DNA from: Lientehia sp934351765
Lineage (GTDB): Bacteria; Bacillota; Clostridia; Lachnospirales; Lachnospiraceae
Length of the DNA: 12,481 bases
Direction of reading: 5' to 3'
NCBI RefSeq assembly: GCF_052118925.1
Contig: NZ_JBQKGG010000027.1
Coordinates: forward strand, 1-12,481
Below are positions 6,812 to 11,891 of this stretch, piece after piece. Under the pieces are notes generated by a model. The model ran no database searches. It was not told where the DNA came from and saw nothing but the letters and a program-made list of their open reading frames with translations. Each line of letters opens with the position of its first letter. Positions within the stretch are counted from its first letter, which is position 1. The position numbers and the translations under genes were made by a program.

Positions 6812-7354
6812 ATGAAGAAATTTGTTTGTAGTGTATGCGGTTATGTATGGGAAGGCGAAACAGCACCTGAGAAATGTCCCCAGTGTGGAGCACCCGCAAG
6901 CAAGTTTACTGAGCAGGCAGGCGAGAAGACCTGGGCTGCAGAACATGTAGTAGGCGTTGCACAGGGCGCGAGCGAGGATATCATGGAAGACCTGAGAGCA
7001 AACTTTAACGGTGAGTGCTCCGAGGTTGGTATGTATCTGGCAATGGCAAGAGTTGCTCATAGAGAAGGATATCCCGAAATCGGAATGTACTATGAGAAAG
7101 CTGCTTATGAAGAAGCAGAGCACGCAGCAAAGTTTGCTGAGCTTCTCGGTGAAGTAGTAACCGACAGCACAAAGAAGAACCTGGAGCTTCGTGTAGAAGC
7201 TGAGAACGGCGCAACCGCAGGCAAGACTGATCTCGCCAAGAGAGCAAAGGCTGCAAACCTCGATGCAATCCATGACACTGTTCATGAAATGGCAAGAGAC
7301 GAGGCTAGACACGGCAAAGCCTTCGAAGGCCTGTTAAAGAGATACTTTGGCTAA
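6812..7354 (+). CDS. rbr: Reverse-domain-order rubrerythrin (peroxide reductase)
   Basis: A 180-aa protein with a rubredoxin-type iron site first (Cys6, Cys9, Cys22, Cys25, CxxCG pairs) and a ferritin-like four-helix diiron domain after it (about 50-178). Carboxylate/histidine ligand motifs include the stretch around E68, EEAEH (about 100-104) and the final HEMARDEARHG. This order is the reverse rubrerythrin of clostridia, which reduces hydrogen peroxide to water with electrons from NADH through rubredoxin-type partners. AAAGGAG lies 8 nt before the start. The last 15 codons, including the stop, lie in the 45-bp repeat shared with 11918-11962: a mobile element has integrated here and supplied an identical coding tail, so the protein stays intact. 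Its original terminator has been pushed about 4.6 kb away. Confidence 0.93.
   Translation: MKKFVCSVCGYVWEGETAPEKCPQCGAPASKFTEQAGEKTWAAEHVVGVAQGASEDIMEDLRANFNGECSEVGMYLAMARVAHREGYPEIGMYYEKAAYEEAEHAAKFAELLGEVVTDSTKKNLELRVEAENGATAGKTDLAKRAKAANLDAIHDTVHEMARDEARHGKAFEGLLKRYFG
7310..7354 (+). other. Left attachment site of the integrated element (45-bp direct repeat)
   Basis: These 45 bases are identical to 11918-11962 and end with the rubrerythrin stop codon. They contain a perfect 12-bp palindrome, GCCTTCGAAGGC (7319-7330), a reasonable candidate for the core integrase sites. Identity stops abruptly after the stop codon, where element DNA begins. Confidence 0.9.
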
Positions 7355-7380
7355 TCAAACCTTATAAATCAAGGCTTTCC

Positions 7381-7417
7381 AAGAGGAGAGGGAGAAATCC
7401 TTCTCCTCTTATTTTTT
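7381..7417 (+). terminator. Element-borne replacement terminator for rubrerythrin
   Basis: A 13-bp stem with one G-T pair (AAGAGGAGAGGGA at 7381-7393 with TCCTTCTCCTCTT at 7398-7410), a GAAA loop and ATTTTTTG. It lies within the element, 26 nt after the rbr stop, so it ends rbr transcription and shields the element. Confidence 0.88.
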
Positions 7418-7421
7418 GCTT

Positions 7422-7494
7422 GTGTCCTTCGGGTGTCCCGCTGCCGTTTTAAGATATTCAGATAGGAGTAAATGTGTCTTTGAAAAAAGTGTCC
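7422..7494. promoter_or_regulatory. Left-end integrase arm-type sites (GTGTCC cluster)
   Basis: Four same-orientation copies of a hexamer lie here: GTGTCC at 7422-7427, 7433-7438 and 7489-7494, and GTGTCT at 7474-7479. The second continues as GTGTCCCGCT, which reappears inverted at the right end as AGCGGGACAC. Spacing of the first pair is 11 bp, about one helical turn. Position just inside an att site, with copies at the other end, fits binding sites for the integrase N-terminal domain. Confidence 0.6.
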
Positions 7495-7505
7495 CTTATT
7501 TTTAG

Positions 7506-8114
7506 TTACTCTTCATCCATCAGAGAGACGAGCTTGTAGAAGCTCGTTCTCTTTGTATCGGTAAGTTCCATTGCCTTCTTTGCGGTAATTTCTCCCGCTT
7601 TCCAAGAGGCATAAACCTTATCCCAATTTGCGGGGAATGTGAGCGCGGGACGACCAAGTTTCTTTCCTTGTTCCTTCGCTGCGGCAATTCCTTCCGCCTG
7701 TCTCTGCTTGATAGTTGCGCGTTCCTGTTCGGCAATCGTTCCGAGAACTTCAATCAAGATGTTGTTTACCATCTCAAAAACCCACTCTTGACCCTCTGGC
7801 AAATCCATCATTGTGGTAGGAAGGTCGATAACCTTAAGGCGGATGCCGTTCTCTTTGAAGTAACGAAGCTCGTTATGAATGTCTGCCTTGTTTCGGGAAA
7901 GTCTATCAAGAGATTTAATAACCAAGGTGTCCCCGCGCCGTAAGATAGCCTTCTTTAATGCCTGATAGCCCGCTCTGTCCAAATCCTTGCCGCTTTCCTT
8001 GTCGGTGATGATTTCTCTTTCTGTTGCTCCAAGAGCCTTGAAAGCAGAAATCTGGCGGTCTAAGTTCTGGTCTTTACTTGATACTCTTGCGTAGTAATAT
8101 GTGCGGCTGTCCAT
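7506..8114 (-). CDS. Serine recombinase (resolvase/invertase family)
   Basis: A 202-aa small serine recombinase. The catalytic motif YYARVSS places the nucleophile at Ser12. Residues 63-75 (TLVIKSLDRLSRN) are the conserved active-site arginine region. The long E helix carries EQERATIKQRQAEGIAAAKEQG and leads to the GKKLGRP hinge before a C-terminal helix-turn-helix (about 160-198). Length is normal for a resolvase or invertase, without the large C-terminal region of serine integrases. In small plasmids and elements such enzymes resolve multimers. AAGGGGG lies 9 nt before the ATG, and a consensus promoter and repeat cluster lie just upstream, where a res site would be expected. Alternatively it could invert a segment, but no matching inverted sites were seen. 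Confidence 0.93.
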   Translation of the reverse strand: MDSRTYYYARVSSKDQNLDRQISAFKALGATEREIITDKESGKDLDRAGYQALKKAILRRGDTLVIKSLDRLSRNKADIHNELRYFKENGIRLKVIDLPTTMMDLPEGQEWVFEMVNNILIEVLGTIAEQERATIKQRQAEGIAAAKEQGKKLGRPALTFPANWDKVYASWKAGEITAKKAMELTDTKRTSFYKLVSLMDEE

Positions 8115-8139
8115 GTGGCGCGTCCCCCTTGTTCTTTAT

Positions 8140-8200
8140 GTTCGTATTATATCAAAGGTGTTCGTAAATGTCAATGTATTATACGAATATATTCGCAAAT
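8140..8200. promoter_or_regulatory. Repeat cluster at the resolvase promoter: candidate res site or operator
   Basis: TTCGTATTATA (8141-8151) is an inverted copy, with one mismatch, of TATTATACGAA (8177-8187). GTTCGTA is also directly repeated at 8140-8146 and 8160-8166, 20 bp apart. The palindrome CGAATATATTCG lies at 8184-8195. The arms cover the -10 box and the region upstream of -35. This fits an autoregulatory operator or recombination subsites for the resolvase encoded immediately downstream. Confidence 0.55.
8146..8174 (-). promoter_or_regulatory. Consensus promoter of the resolvase gene
   Basis: On the minus strand TTGACA (8174-8169) is followed after exactly 17 bp by TATAAT (8151-8146), a perfect consensus match. 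The leader to the start codon at 8114 is about 25 nt and contains AAGGGGG. Confidence 0.87.
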
Positions 8201-8273
8201 AATTTTGTGTAATAAATGAACAGAAAAGTGCAGTGTTTTTGCGTGTTTGTAAAGGTGTACCTTTGCGAATAGT

Positions 8274-8303
8274 GAAAAGAAGAGCGGGACTCGCGCCCCG
8301 CTC
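8274..8303 (-). terminator. Terminator of the lipoprotein operon (minus strand)
   Basis: A 7-bp GC-rich stem (GAGCGGG at 8282-8288 with CCCGCTC at 8297-8303). On the minus strand it is followed by TTCTTTTC. It lies 30 nt beyond the lipoprotein stop codon and separates that operon from the resolvase promoter. The stretch 8204-8273 holds no gene; it contains a near-palindrome AAAGGTGTACCTTT at 8251-8264. Confidence 0.72.
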
Positions 8304-8332
8304 CATATATCAATGCAGCATGAATACAAATT

Positions 8333-8737
8333 TTATTCAGCGTGTTTTAAAGACATTGCGGCATTACACCCATGGTCAACAAAATATTTATTGTCCATAT
8401 AGGATGCATCGTTAAATTCTTCAACGATTTTATAAGTGCTTCCTTTGCAGCTTATGACATATGCTTGTGGGTCACCATAACCGCCGAAACTATTTTTAGC
8501 TCGGACAGTTCCTATAATTAACCATTCGTTTTCAGCGTCTTTAACATCTGCGTAACTAGCATCTGATAATTGAACAGAATCGGGGTCTTTGAATTCGTTC
8601 TTAATTCCTTCAACTACCGATTCATATGTAGGAGTATAGTCCTTTTCCGTTTTTGTTGAACTGCTTGTTTTTCCGCCACAAGCTACCAATGACATGGTCA
8701 TAATCAGCACTAAAACAACAGAAATAATCCTCTTCAT
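8333..8737 (-). CDS. Small secreted lipoprotein of unknown function (element cargo)
   Basis: A 134-aa predicted lipoprotein. The signal peptide MKRIISVVLVLIMTMS ends in the lipobox LVAC, with Cys20 as the lipidated residue. A short Ser/Thr linker is followed by one globular domain (about 35-130) with ESVVEGIKNEFKDPDSVQ, a central WLIIGTVRAKNSFGGYG strand region and two further cysteines (C97 and C124) that could form a disulfide. It is the third gene of a minus-strand operon, 11 nt after the helix-turn-helix gene, with a weak ribosome site (GGTGA), so coupling is likely. It should be anchored on the outer face of the membrane. I do not recognise the family. Surface exclusion, protection against a competing element or a host-fitness role are possibilities only. 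Confidence 0.85.
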   Translation of the reverse strand: MKRIISVVLVLIMTMSLVACGGKTSSSTKTEKDYTPTYESVVEGIKNEFKDPDSVQLSDASYADVKDAENEWLIIGTVRAKNSFGGYGDPQAYVISCKGSTYKIVEEFNDASYMDNKYFVDHGCNAAMSLKHAE

Positions 8738-8748
8738 AACTTCACCAT

Positions 8749-8934
8749 TTACCCCCGCACAATTTCCTTGAAGGTGTGCTTCACAATGTCGGGAGTACCT
8801 TTCATTTTAATGTATTTTGCAACGGTCGAGCCGCTGCGTCCGATTTTGCGACCAACAGCCGCATAGTTTCCAAGTTCCGCATAAAGATGATGCATTTCTA
8901 CAATCTCCTGCGGCGTTACACGCGGCGCGCCCAT
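8749..8934 (-). CDS. 61-aa helix-turn-helix protein, possible regulator or excision factor
   Basis: A very small protein that is essentially one DNA-binding domain. TPQEIVEMHHLYAELG is followed by NYAAVGRKIGRSGSTVAKYI, a helix-turn-helix of the kind found at the C terminus of resolvases and in transposase-like regulators. The C terminus is basic. Its ATG overlaps the TAA of the upstream gene by one base (TAATG at 8936-8932), so translation is coupled. The element has no other obvious excisionase, and directionality factors are often 60-70 aa DNA-binding proteins, so a role as excision factor or operon repressor is plausible but inferred. Confidence 0.75.
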   Translation of the reverse strand: MGAPRVTPQEIVEMHHLYAELGNYAAVGRKIGRSGSTVAKYIKMKGTPDIVKHTFKEIVRG

Positions 8935-9146
8935 TACTTCTTAGCGCGGGCAGGCTTGTCGGCAACAATTAAGCTCTTGTCTGTATTCTCCATGCAGATA
9001 GCCCAAATCTCTTTGAGATAGCTGCTGAAAGTATACTGTTTGTCACCGCCGCCGTCCTTGATGATACGATTCATCTCTTCCAGTTTTGCGGCATAGTTCC
9101 AAGGAACTGTAACTGTTTTCTTGTCGGTGTCGATTACGATACGCAT
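8934..9146 (-). CDS. 70-aa protein of unknown function, first gene of the lipoprotein operon
   Basis: I do not recognise the family. The start is at 9146: AGGAGG (9160-9155) lies 8 nt upstream, giving a 70-aa product starting MRIVIDTDKKTVTVP. A longer open frame to 9206 lacks a ribosome site and would run into the leader hairpin, so it was not used. The protein begins with two likely beta strands, continues with a helical segment (WNYAAKLEEMNRII), has a GGGDKQ turn and ends in a basic tail (KPARAKK). It may bind nucleic acid or a partner protein. It lies downstream of the TA-tract promoter and its stop overlaps the next start. Confidence 0.72.
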   Translation of the reverse strand: MRIVIDTDKKTVTVPWNYAAKLEEMNRIIKDGGGDKQYTFSSYLKEIWAICMENTDKSLIVADKPARAKK

Positions 9147-9172
9147 GCGTTTTTCCTCCTTAAAACAAAAAA

Positions 9173-9205
9173 TGTACGAAATCTGCCGCAAAGCAAATTC
9201 GTACA
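9173..9205. promoter_or_regulatory. Inverted repeat in the leader of the lipoprotein operon
   Basis: TGTACGAA (9173-9180) and TTCGTACA (9198-9205) are perfect 8-bp inverted repeats 17 bp apart. They begin about where minus-strand transcription should start and end 12 bp before the ribosome site. The half-site TTCGTA recurs at the resolvase promoter, suggesting a common regulator; a 5' mRNA stem-loop is the alternative. Confidence 0.6.
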
Positions 9206-9208
9206 TCC

Positions 9209-9241
9209 ATTATATATATATATATATATATATATTGTCAA
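9209..9241 (-). promoter_or_regulatory. Promoter of the lipoprotein operon spanning a (TA)12 tract
   Basis: On the minus strand a consensus TTGACA (9241-9236) is followed by a (TA)12 tract (9211-9235) and ends in TATAAT (9214-9209). With that -10 the spacer is 21 bp, longer than the optimal 17. A TATATA hexamer inside the tract (9218-9213) would have the optimal 17-bp spacing. Gain or loss of TA units would change the distance between TTGACA and TATAAT two bases at a time. Confidence 0.7.
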
Positions 9242-9518
9242 GAGTTTTGCCGAAATTTGTTGCAAAAACTTGCAATTCGTCAAATTTCAGCAAAATACAT
9301 GTAATTTGCATTCGTATTTCGTGCAAACAAACGGAATGCATAAATAATTAGCGAAAACGACTGTATTCTCTTGCGGACGCATGCAAAATCATTATATTTC
9401 ATTCAAATACGGAAGCGATAACGACAAATACATGTATTCTCATGGTGTCGCGGTTGTCCACGCAAATCCCGCTGCCAAATGCAGAAAAATTTATTTCCCA
9501 TAATACATCCCCTGTCCC
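9242..9518. other. AT-rich non-coding region with iteron-like repeats, candidate origin or control region
   Basis: No supportable gene lies here. GAAATTTG (9252-9259) and CAAATTTC (9281-9288) are inverted repeats enclosing two TTGCAA copies exactly 10 bp apart (9260-9265, 9270-9275). TTGCAATTCGT (9270-9280) is echoed by TTGCATTCGT (9306-9315) and TTTCGTGCAAAC (9317-9328). AAATACATGTA occurs at 9293-9303 and 9426-9436, and ACGAC followed by TGTATTCTC occurs at 9357-9370 and, with a spacer, at 9421-9441. Helical spacing of short repeats between divergent operons fits an origin or regulator-binding region. Confidence 0.45.
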
Positions 9519-9539
9519 CCGCTCAAGCGGTCGTTTTTT
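9506..9539. other. Small hairpin next to a C-run and T-run: weak terminator or nick-site-like structure
   Basis: CCGC (9519-9522) and GCGG (9527-9530) form a 4-bp stem with loop TCAA, followed by TCG and TTTTTT (9534-9539). On the minus strand the hairpin is followed by GGG, GACAGGGGATG. The short stem makes a weak plus-strand terminator. Hairpin plus G-rich flank in a non-coding region of a mobile element could also be an origin of transfer, but no relaxase gene is present to support this. Confidence 0.35.
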
Positions 9540-9566
9540 GATTCTCATAAAAAATTTTGATAAAAT
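9538..9566 (+). promoter_or_regulatory. Promoter of the 80-aa/winged-helix gene pair
   Basis: TTGATT (9538-9543), a 17-bp spacer and TAAAAT (9561-9566) lie ahead of the 80-aa gene. Further AT-rich hexamers (TATATA at 9567-9572) overlap. The 5' leader would be about 60 nt. Confidence 0.6.
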
Positions 9567-9630
9567 ATATATAGAAAGTAAATAAAAAATGCTTTCCGAA
9601 AATAAATTTTGTGATAAAGGAGATACCCGC

Positions 9631-9873
9631 ATGAAGAATGTCCAGAAGGACTATATGTTCAACTATTTTATCAGCGGCATGGATAAAAAGATGCAGGCAA
9701 CGCTGAATATGATGTACATGAATAGCATGAAAATTGATGAGATGAATCATCAAAGAGAAATGGAACAGATGAAGAAGGAAATCACAGAGGATGTCATGTC
9801 CCGCGTGTCCATTCAGCTTGAGGATAAAGCCTTAAGAGAGCTGCGCGACCTGCTCAACGATATTGGAAATTAA
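9631..9873 (+). CDS. 80-aa helical protein of unknown function
   Basis: I do not recognise the family. The start is ATG9631 because AAAGGAG (9616-9622) lies 8 nt upstream; an earlier in-frame ATG at 9589 has no ribosome site. The product starts MKNVQKDYMFNYFISGMDKK and is methionine-rich and mostly helical. Residues about 28-75 have heptad-like spacing and alternating charge (MNHQREMEQMKKEITEDVM) suggestive of a coiled coil, so it is likely a small oligomer or adaptor. Its stop TAA (9871-9873) shares bases with the ribosome site of the next gene, ten bases ahead of that start, so the two are coupled and probably act together. Confidence 0.78.
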   Translation: MKNVQKDYMFNYFISGMDKKMQATLNMMYMNSMKIDEMNHQREMEQMKKEITEDVMSRVSIQLEDKALRELRDLLNDIGN

Positions 9874-9883
9874 GGAGGATGCC

Positions 9884-10459
9884 ATGCCAACAGTAACATA
9901 CCCTAACCAGAGATTAGTAAACATCCACAGAGAGCGCGTGTCGTCAGACTTTTTAGGCATACAGAATGAAAACTGGATGGCTGCGGCGCGTGACTTAGGA
10001 GCGCACGCCACGCTGCTTTATCTGTATCTGGCATCTAATGCCAACAACTATCAGATTGCCTTGTCGCCCGCTGCCATCAGACAGGCAATCGGCATGGCTC
10101 GTTCAACCTTCCATGACCAGTTTCACCGCTTAGAGGATAAAGGCTATCTTGTTCCTTCTCATGGCAATACTTATGATTTCTATGAAGTACCAAGAGCGGG
10201 CAGCGGTCGAGATAGTAAAAGTAGTGAGTTAGCAGACGGACACAATTTTGAAAATTATCCAACAGACGGAAAGCCTATCAGCTTTGCCGACGATGATGTA
10301 TTGTCAGAGGATATAGAAATAGATAATACTCTATCAGAAGATGATTTGACAAATATTAGAAAATTAGAGGAGCAGGAGGAGCGCATGAGACAAGCAGAAG
10401 GCTATTATCTTCCCACCTCTGAAACTATACCAATTAAACACGGAAATTTTTATTTCTAA
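9884..10459 (+). CDS. Winged-helix DNA-binding protein, possible replication or regulatory protein of the element
   Basis: A 191-aa protein starting at ATG9884, with AAGGAGG (9872-9878) 5 nt upstream; a TTG at 9863 gives a longer frame but lacks a site. Residues about 28-100 look like a winged helix of the kind found in replication-initiator and MarR-like helix-turn-helix proteins: WMAAARDLGAHATLLYLYLA, then SPAAIRQAIGMARSTFHDQF as helix-turn-helix, then HRLEDKGYLVPSHGNTYDFYEV as the wing. The second half (about 105-175) is acidic, low-complexity and probably disordered, and the end is PIKHGNFYF. It is the largest plus-strand gene of the element, so it may start replication of the excised circle at the adjacent repeats or control the element. 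No nuclease or ATPase motif is visible. Confidence 0.8.
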   Translation: MPTVTYPNQRLVNIHRERVSSDFLGIQNENWMAAARDLGAHATLLYLYLASNANNYQIALSPAAIRQAIGMARSTFHDQFHRLEDKGYLVPSHGNTYDFYEVPRAGSGRDSKSSELADGHNFENYPTDGKPISFADDDVLSEDIEIDNTLSEDDLTNIRKLEEQEERMRQAEGYYLPTSETIPIKHGNFYF

Positions 10460-10470
10460 GATATAGCAAG

Positions 10471-10503
10471 CCCGCGGGAGAAGATTTCCCGCGGGTCGTT
10501 TAT
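10471..10503 (+). terminator. Terminator between the convergent winged-helix and integrase genes
   Basis: A strong 9-bp stem (CCCGCGGGA at 10471-10479 with TCCCGCGGG at 10487-10495) followed by TCGTTTATTT. It lies 11 nt after the winged-helix stop. Being palindromic it may also serve the convergent integrase gene, though the minus-strand tail is poorer in T. Confidence 0.85.
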
Positions 10504-10536
10504 TTCCGTTGCTTTCGCTGCGTCCGTCATTCGCTA

Positions 10537-11748
10537 TTACAACGCGTTCAGATTATTGGCAAGGATTTCTATGCCCGACTTAGAAACAGCCAGATAATAC
10601 CGCTCTGTGACCTTTCCGCTTGCGTGTCCCATCTGATTGCAAAGTATGTGTGTCGGTGTATTCATTTCCGCGAGGCGTGTGCCGTAAGTGTGGCGGAGAT
10701 GATGGAATTTGAAGTCTATACCAAGAGCAGACTTGATTGTGCGGGAATGATACTTCATTGAATTGACGGTCTGTATCTTGCCGTTCGGCAAAGTGTTTAC
10801 AAGTTGAAGGGACGAGAGGCAGCTGCCGTCTACATCTTTTATAAAGGTTTGATTCTGCTCCCTCTGCGCGCCGTATAATTTTATATCCGCCTCACGCCTG
10901 CGCGCCAGTTCTATGAAGTATTCCTTTAGCTTCTGGCTCATGTAGACCGTCCTGCGTGCGTTGCGTGTTTTTAGCGATACCAGTTTAATCAAGCCATTCT
11001 GATACTGCATCTGTCGGTCGATAATGATGCAGCCATTCTCCAAATCCACATTGCACCATTTGAGTCCGTAGCATTCATTGATTCGCAATCCGCAATACCT
11101 TCCAAGCATATAGGCGGTTTCTGCATTTGTCCCCATGAAATATTCATCTAACTTCTGGACTTGCTCTGTATCATAGGCGATGATGTCGGTTTCTTCATCC
11201 ACCTTCATTTTCGGCATTTGAATGCGTACATCCTTTGTCATGCATAGTTTATTGTAGGTGTCCAGTTCCAGATAGCCGCGGGAGTATGCCTGTCCGAATA
11301 TCAGATAGAACATTTTCAGAAAGCCTTCCACATACTTATACGCGCGCCCCTCAACATAGTACAGTTCCGTCAGATAATCATTGATTTCAGCGACCGAGAT
11401 ACCATCTATATACCGCTGCCCGAACCGCTCTGAAATATGATTCCGCCACAAGCTATCCTGCTTCTGGATGGTGGTATAGGCTTTCCCGCTCCGCCCATGC
11501 TCACAGTATTCTTCGTAAACCTCCTGCACGGTCATGCGGTGTTTCGGCTTCTCATTCAGCTTCGCTTCAAAGTCTATCATGGCAAGCTGCCTTGCTCTGA
11601 TTGCCGCCTTCTGGCTTTTCAGCACATTGCCGTCTGCGTCTTTTGTACCTTTTCTGTTGACGCGCTTTCCGTCAATCGTTCTTGTGAATCGCCACGCCCA
11701 GTTTCCGTTTTCCAACTGATATACGCCCATGTTATAGTGTTCCGCCAT
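10537..11748 (-). CDS. int: Tyrosine recombinase integrase of the element
   Basis: A 403-aa phage/ICE-type integrase. Residues 8-60 form an AP2-like arm-binding domain (GVYQLENGNWAWRFTRTIDGKR), about 71-165 the SAM-like core-binding domain and 190-395 the catalytic domain. The catalytic set is complete: Arg222 (GLRINE), Lys260 (SLKTRNARR), His349 and Arg352 (HHLRHTYGT), His375 (MGHASGK) and nucleophile Tyr384, nine residues after that histidine. AAGGAGG lies 8 nt before the ATG. The gene points inward from the right end, about 170 bp from the attachment site. A candidate -10 (GATAAT on the minus strand, 11799-11794) has GGACAC motifs on both sides, so integrase may repress its own gene. Confidence 0.95.
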   Translation of the reverse strand: MAEHYNMGVYQLENGNWAWRFTRTIDGKRVNRKGTKDADGNVLKSQKAAIRARQLAMIDFEAKLNEKPKHRMTVQEVYEEYCEHGRSGKAYTTIQKQDSLWRNHISERFGQRYIDGISVAEINDYLTELYYVEGRAYKYVEGFLKMFYLIFGQAYSRGYLELDTYNKLCMTKDVRIQMPKMKVDEETDIIAYDTEQVQKLDEYFMGTNAETAYMLGRYCGLRINECYGLKWCNVDLENGCIIIDRQMQYQNGLIKLVSLKTRNARRTVYMSQKLKEYFIELARRREADIKLYGAQREQNQTFIKDVDGSCLSSLQLVNTLPNGKIQTVNSMKYHSRTIKSALGIDFKFHHLRHTYGTRLAEMNTPTHILCNQMGHASGKVTERYYLAVSKSGIEILANNLNAL

Positions 11749-11763
11749 GTGTTTTCCTCCTTA

Positions 11764-11825
11764 AGACACTTGCGGGACACTTTTTTCTATGCTATTATCC
11801 TTTTGGAGCGGGACACATGGTGTCC
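11764..11825. promoter_or_regulatory. Right-end integrase arm-type sites, overlapping the int promoter
   Basis: The left-end hexamer reappears here mainly inverted: AGACAC (11764-11769), GGACAC (11775-11780 and 11811-11816), plus one direct GTGTCC (11820-11825). The first two are 11 bp apart, the same spacing as 7422 and 7433 at the left end. The extended form AGCGGGACAC is the reverse complement of the left GTGTCCCGCT. The sites lie between the int ribosome site and the att site. Confidence 0.6.
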
Positions 11826-11865
11826 TAATCTGAATACGAAAAACGCTGAAATATCAAGCCTTACG

Positions 11866-11891
11866 AAGATGCGAGCGAAGCGAAGCATCTT
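11866..11891. other. Hairpin at the inner edge of the right attachment site
   Basis: AAGATGC (11866-11872) pairs perfectly with GCATCTT (11885-11891) around a 12-nt loop made of repeated GAGCGAAGCGAA. It ends exactly where homology to rubrerythrin begins, so it may be a recombination accessory site or mark the junction of an older acquisition. Confidence 0.5.

Noticed and set aside
6156..7312. Long minus-strand frames (247 and 184 aa) opposite perR and rubrerythrin
   Set aside because: They are antisense shadows of two clearly recognised genes, spanning their promoters and operators, with unlikely composition.
8184..8195. CGAATATATTCG as a LexA/SOS box
   Set aside because: The Gram-positive LexA consensus has four bases between CGAAC and GTTCG; here the spacing and end bases do not fit.
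9146..9206. Longer N-terminus for the 70-aa protein, and likewise upstream starts at 9589 and 9863 for the plus-strand pair
   Set aside because: In each case a strong AAGGAGG-type site lies at proper distance from the inner ATG, while the outer starts have none and would extend into leader or neighbouring gene.
9399..9753. Minus-strand frames of 76-77 aa in the AT-rich region
   Set aside because: They lack ribosome sites, one overlaps the 80-aa gene antisense, and the region is dominated by repeats and promoter signals.
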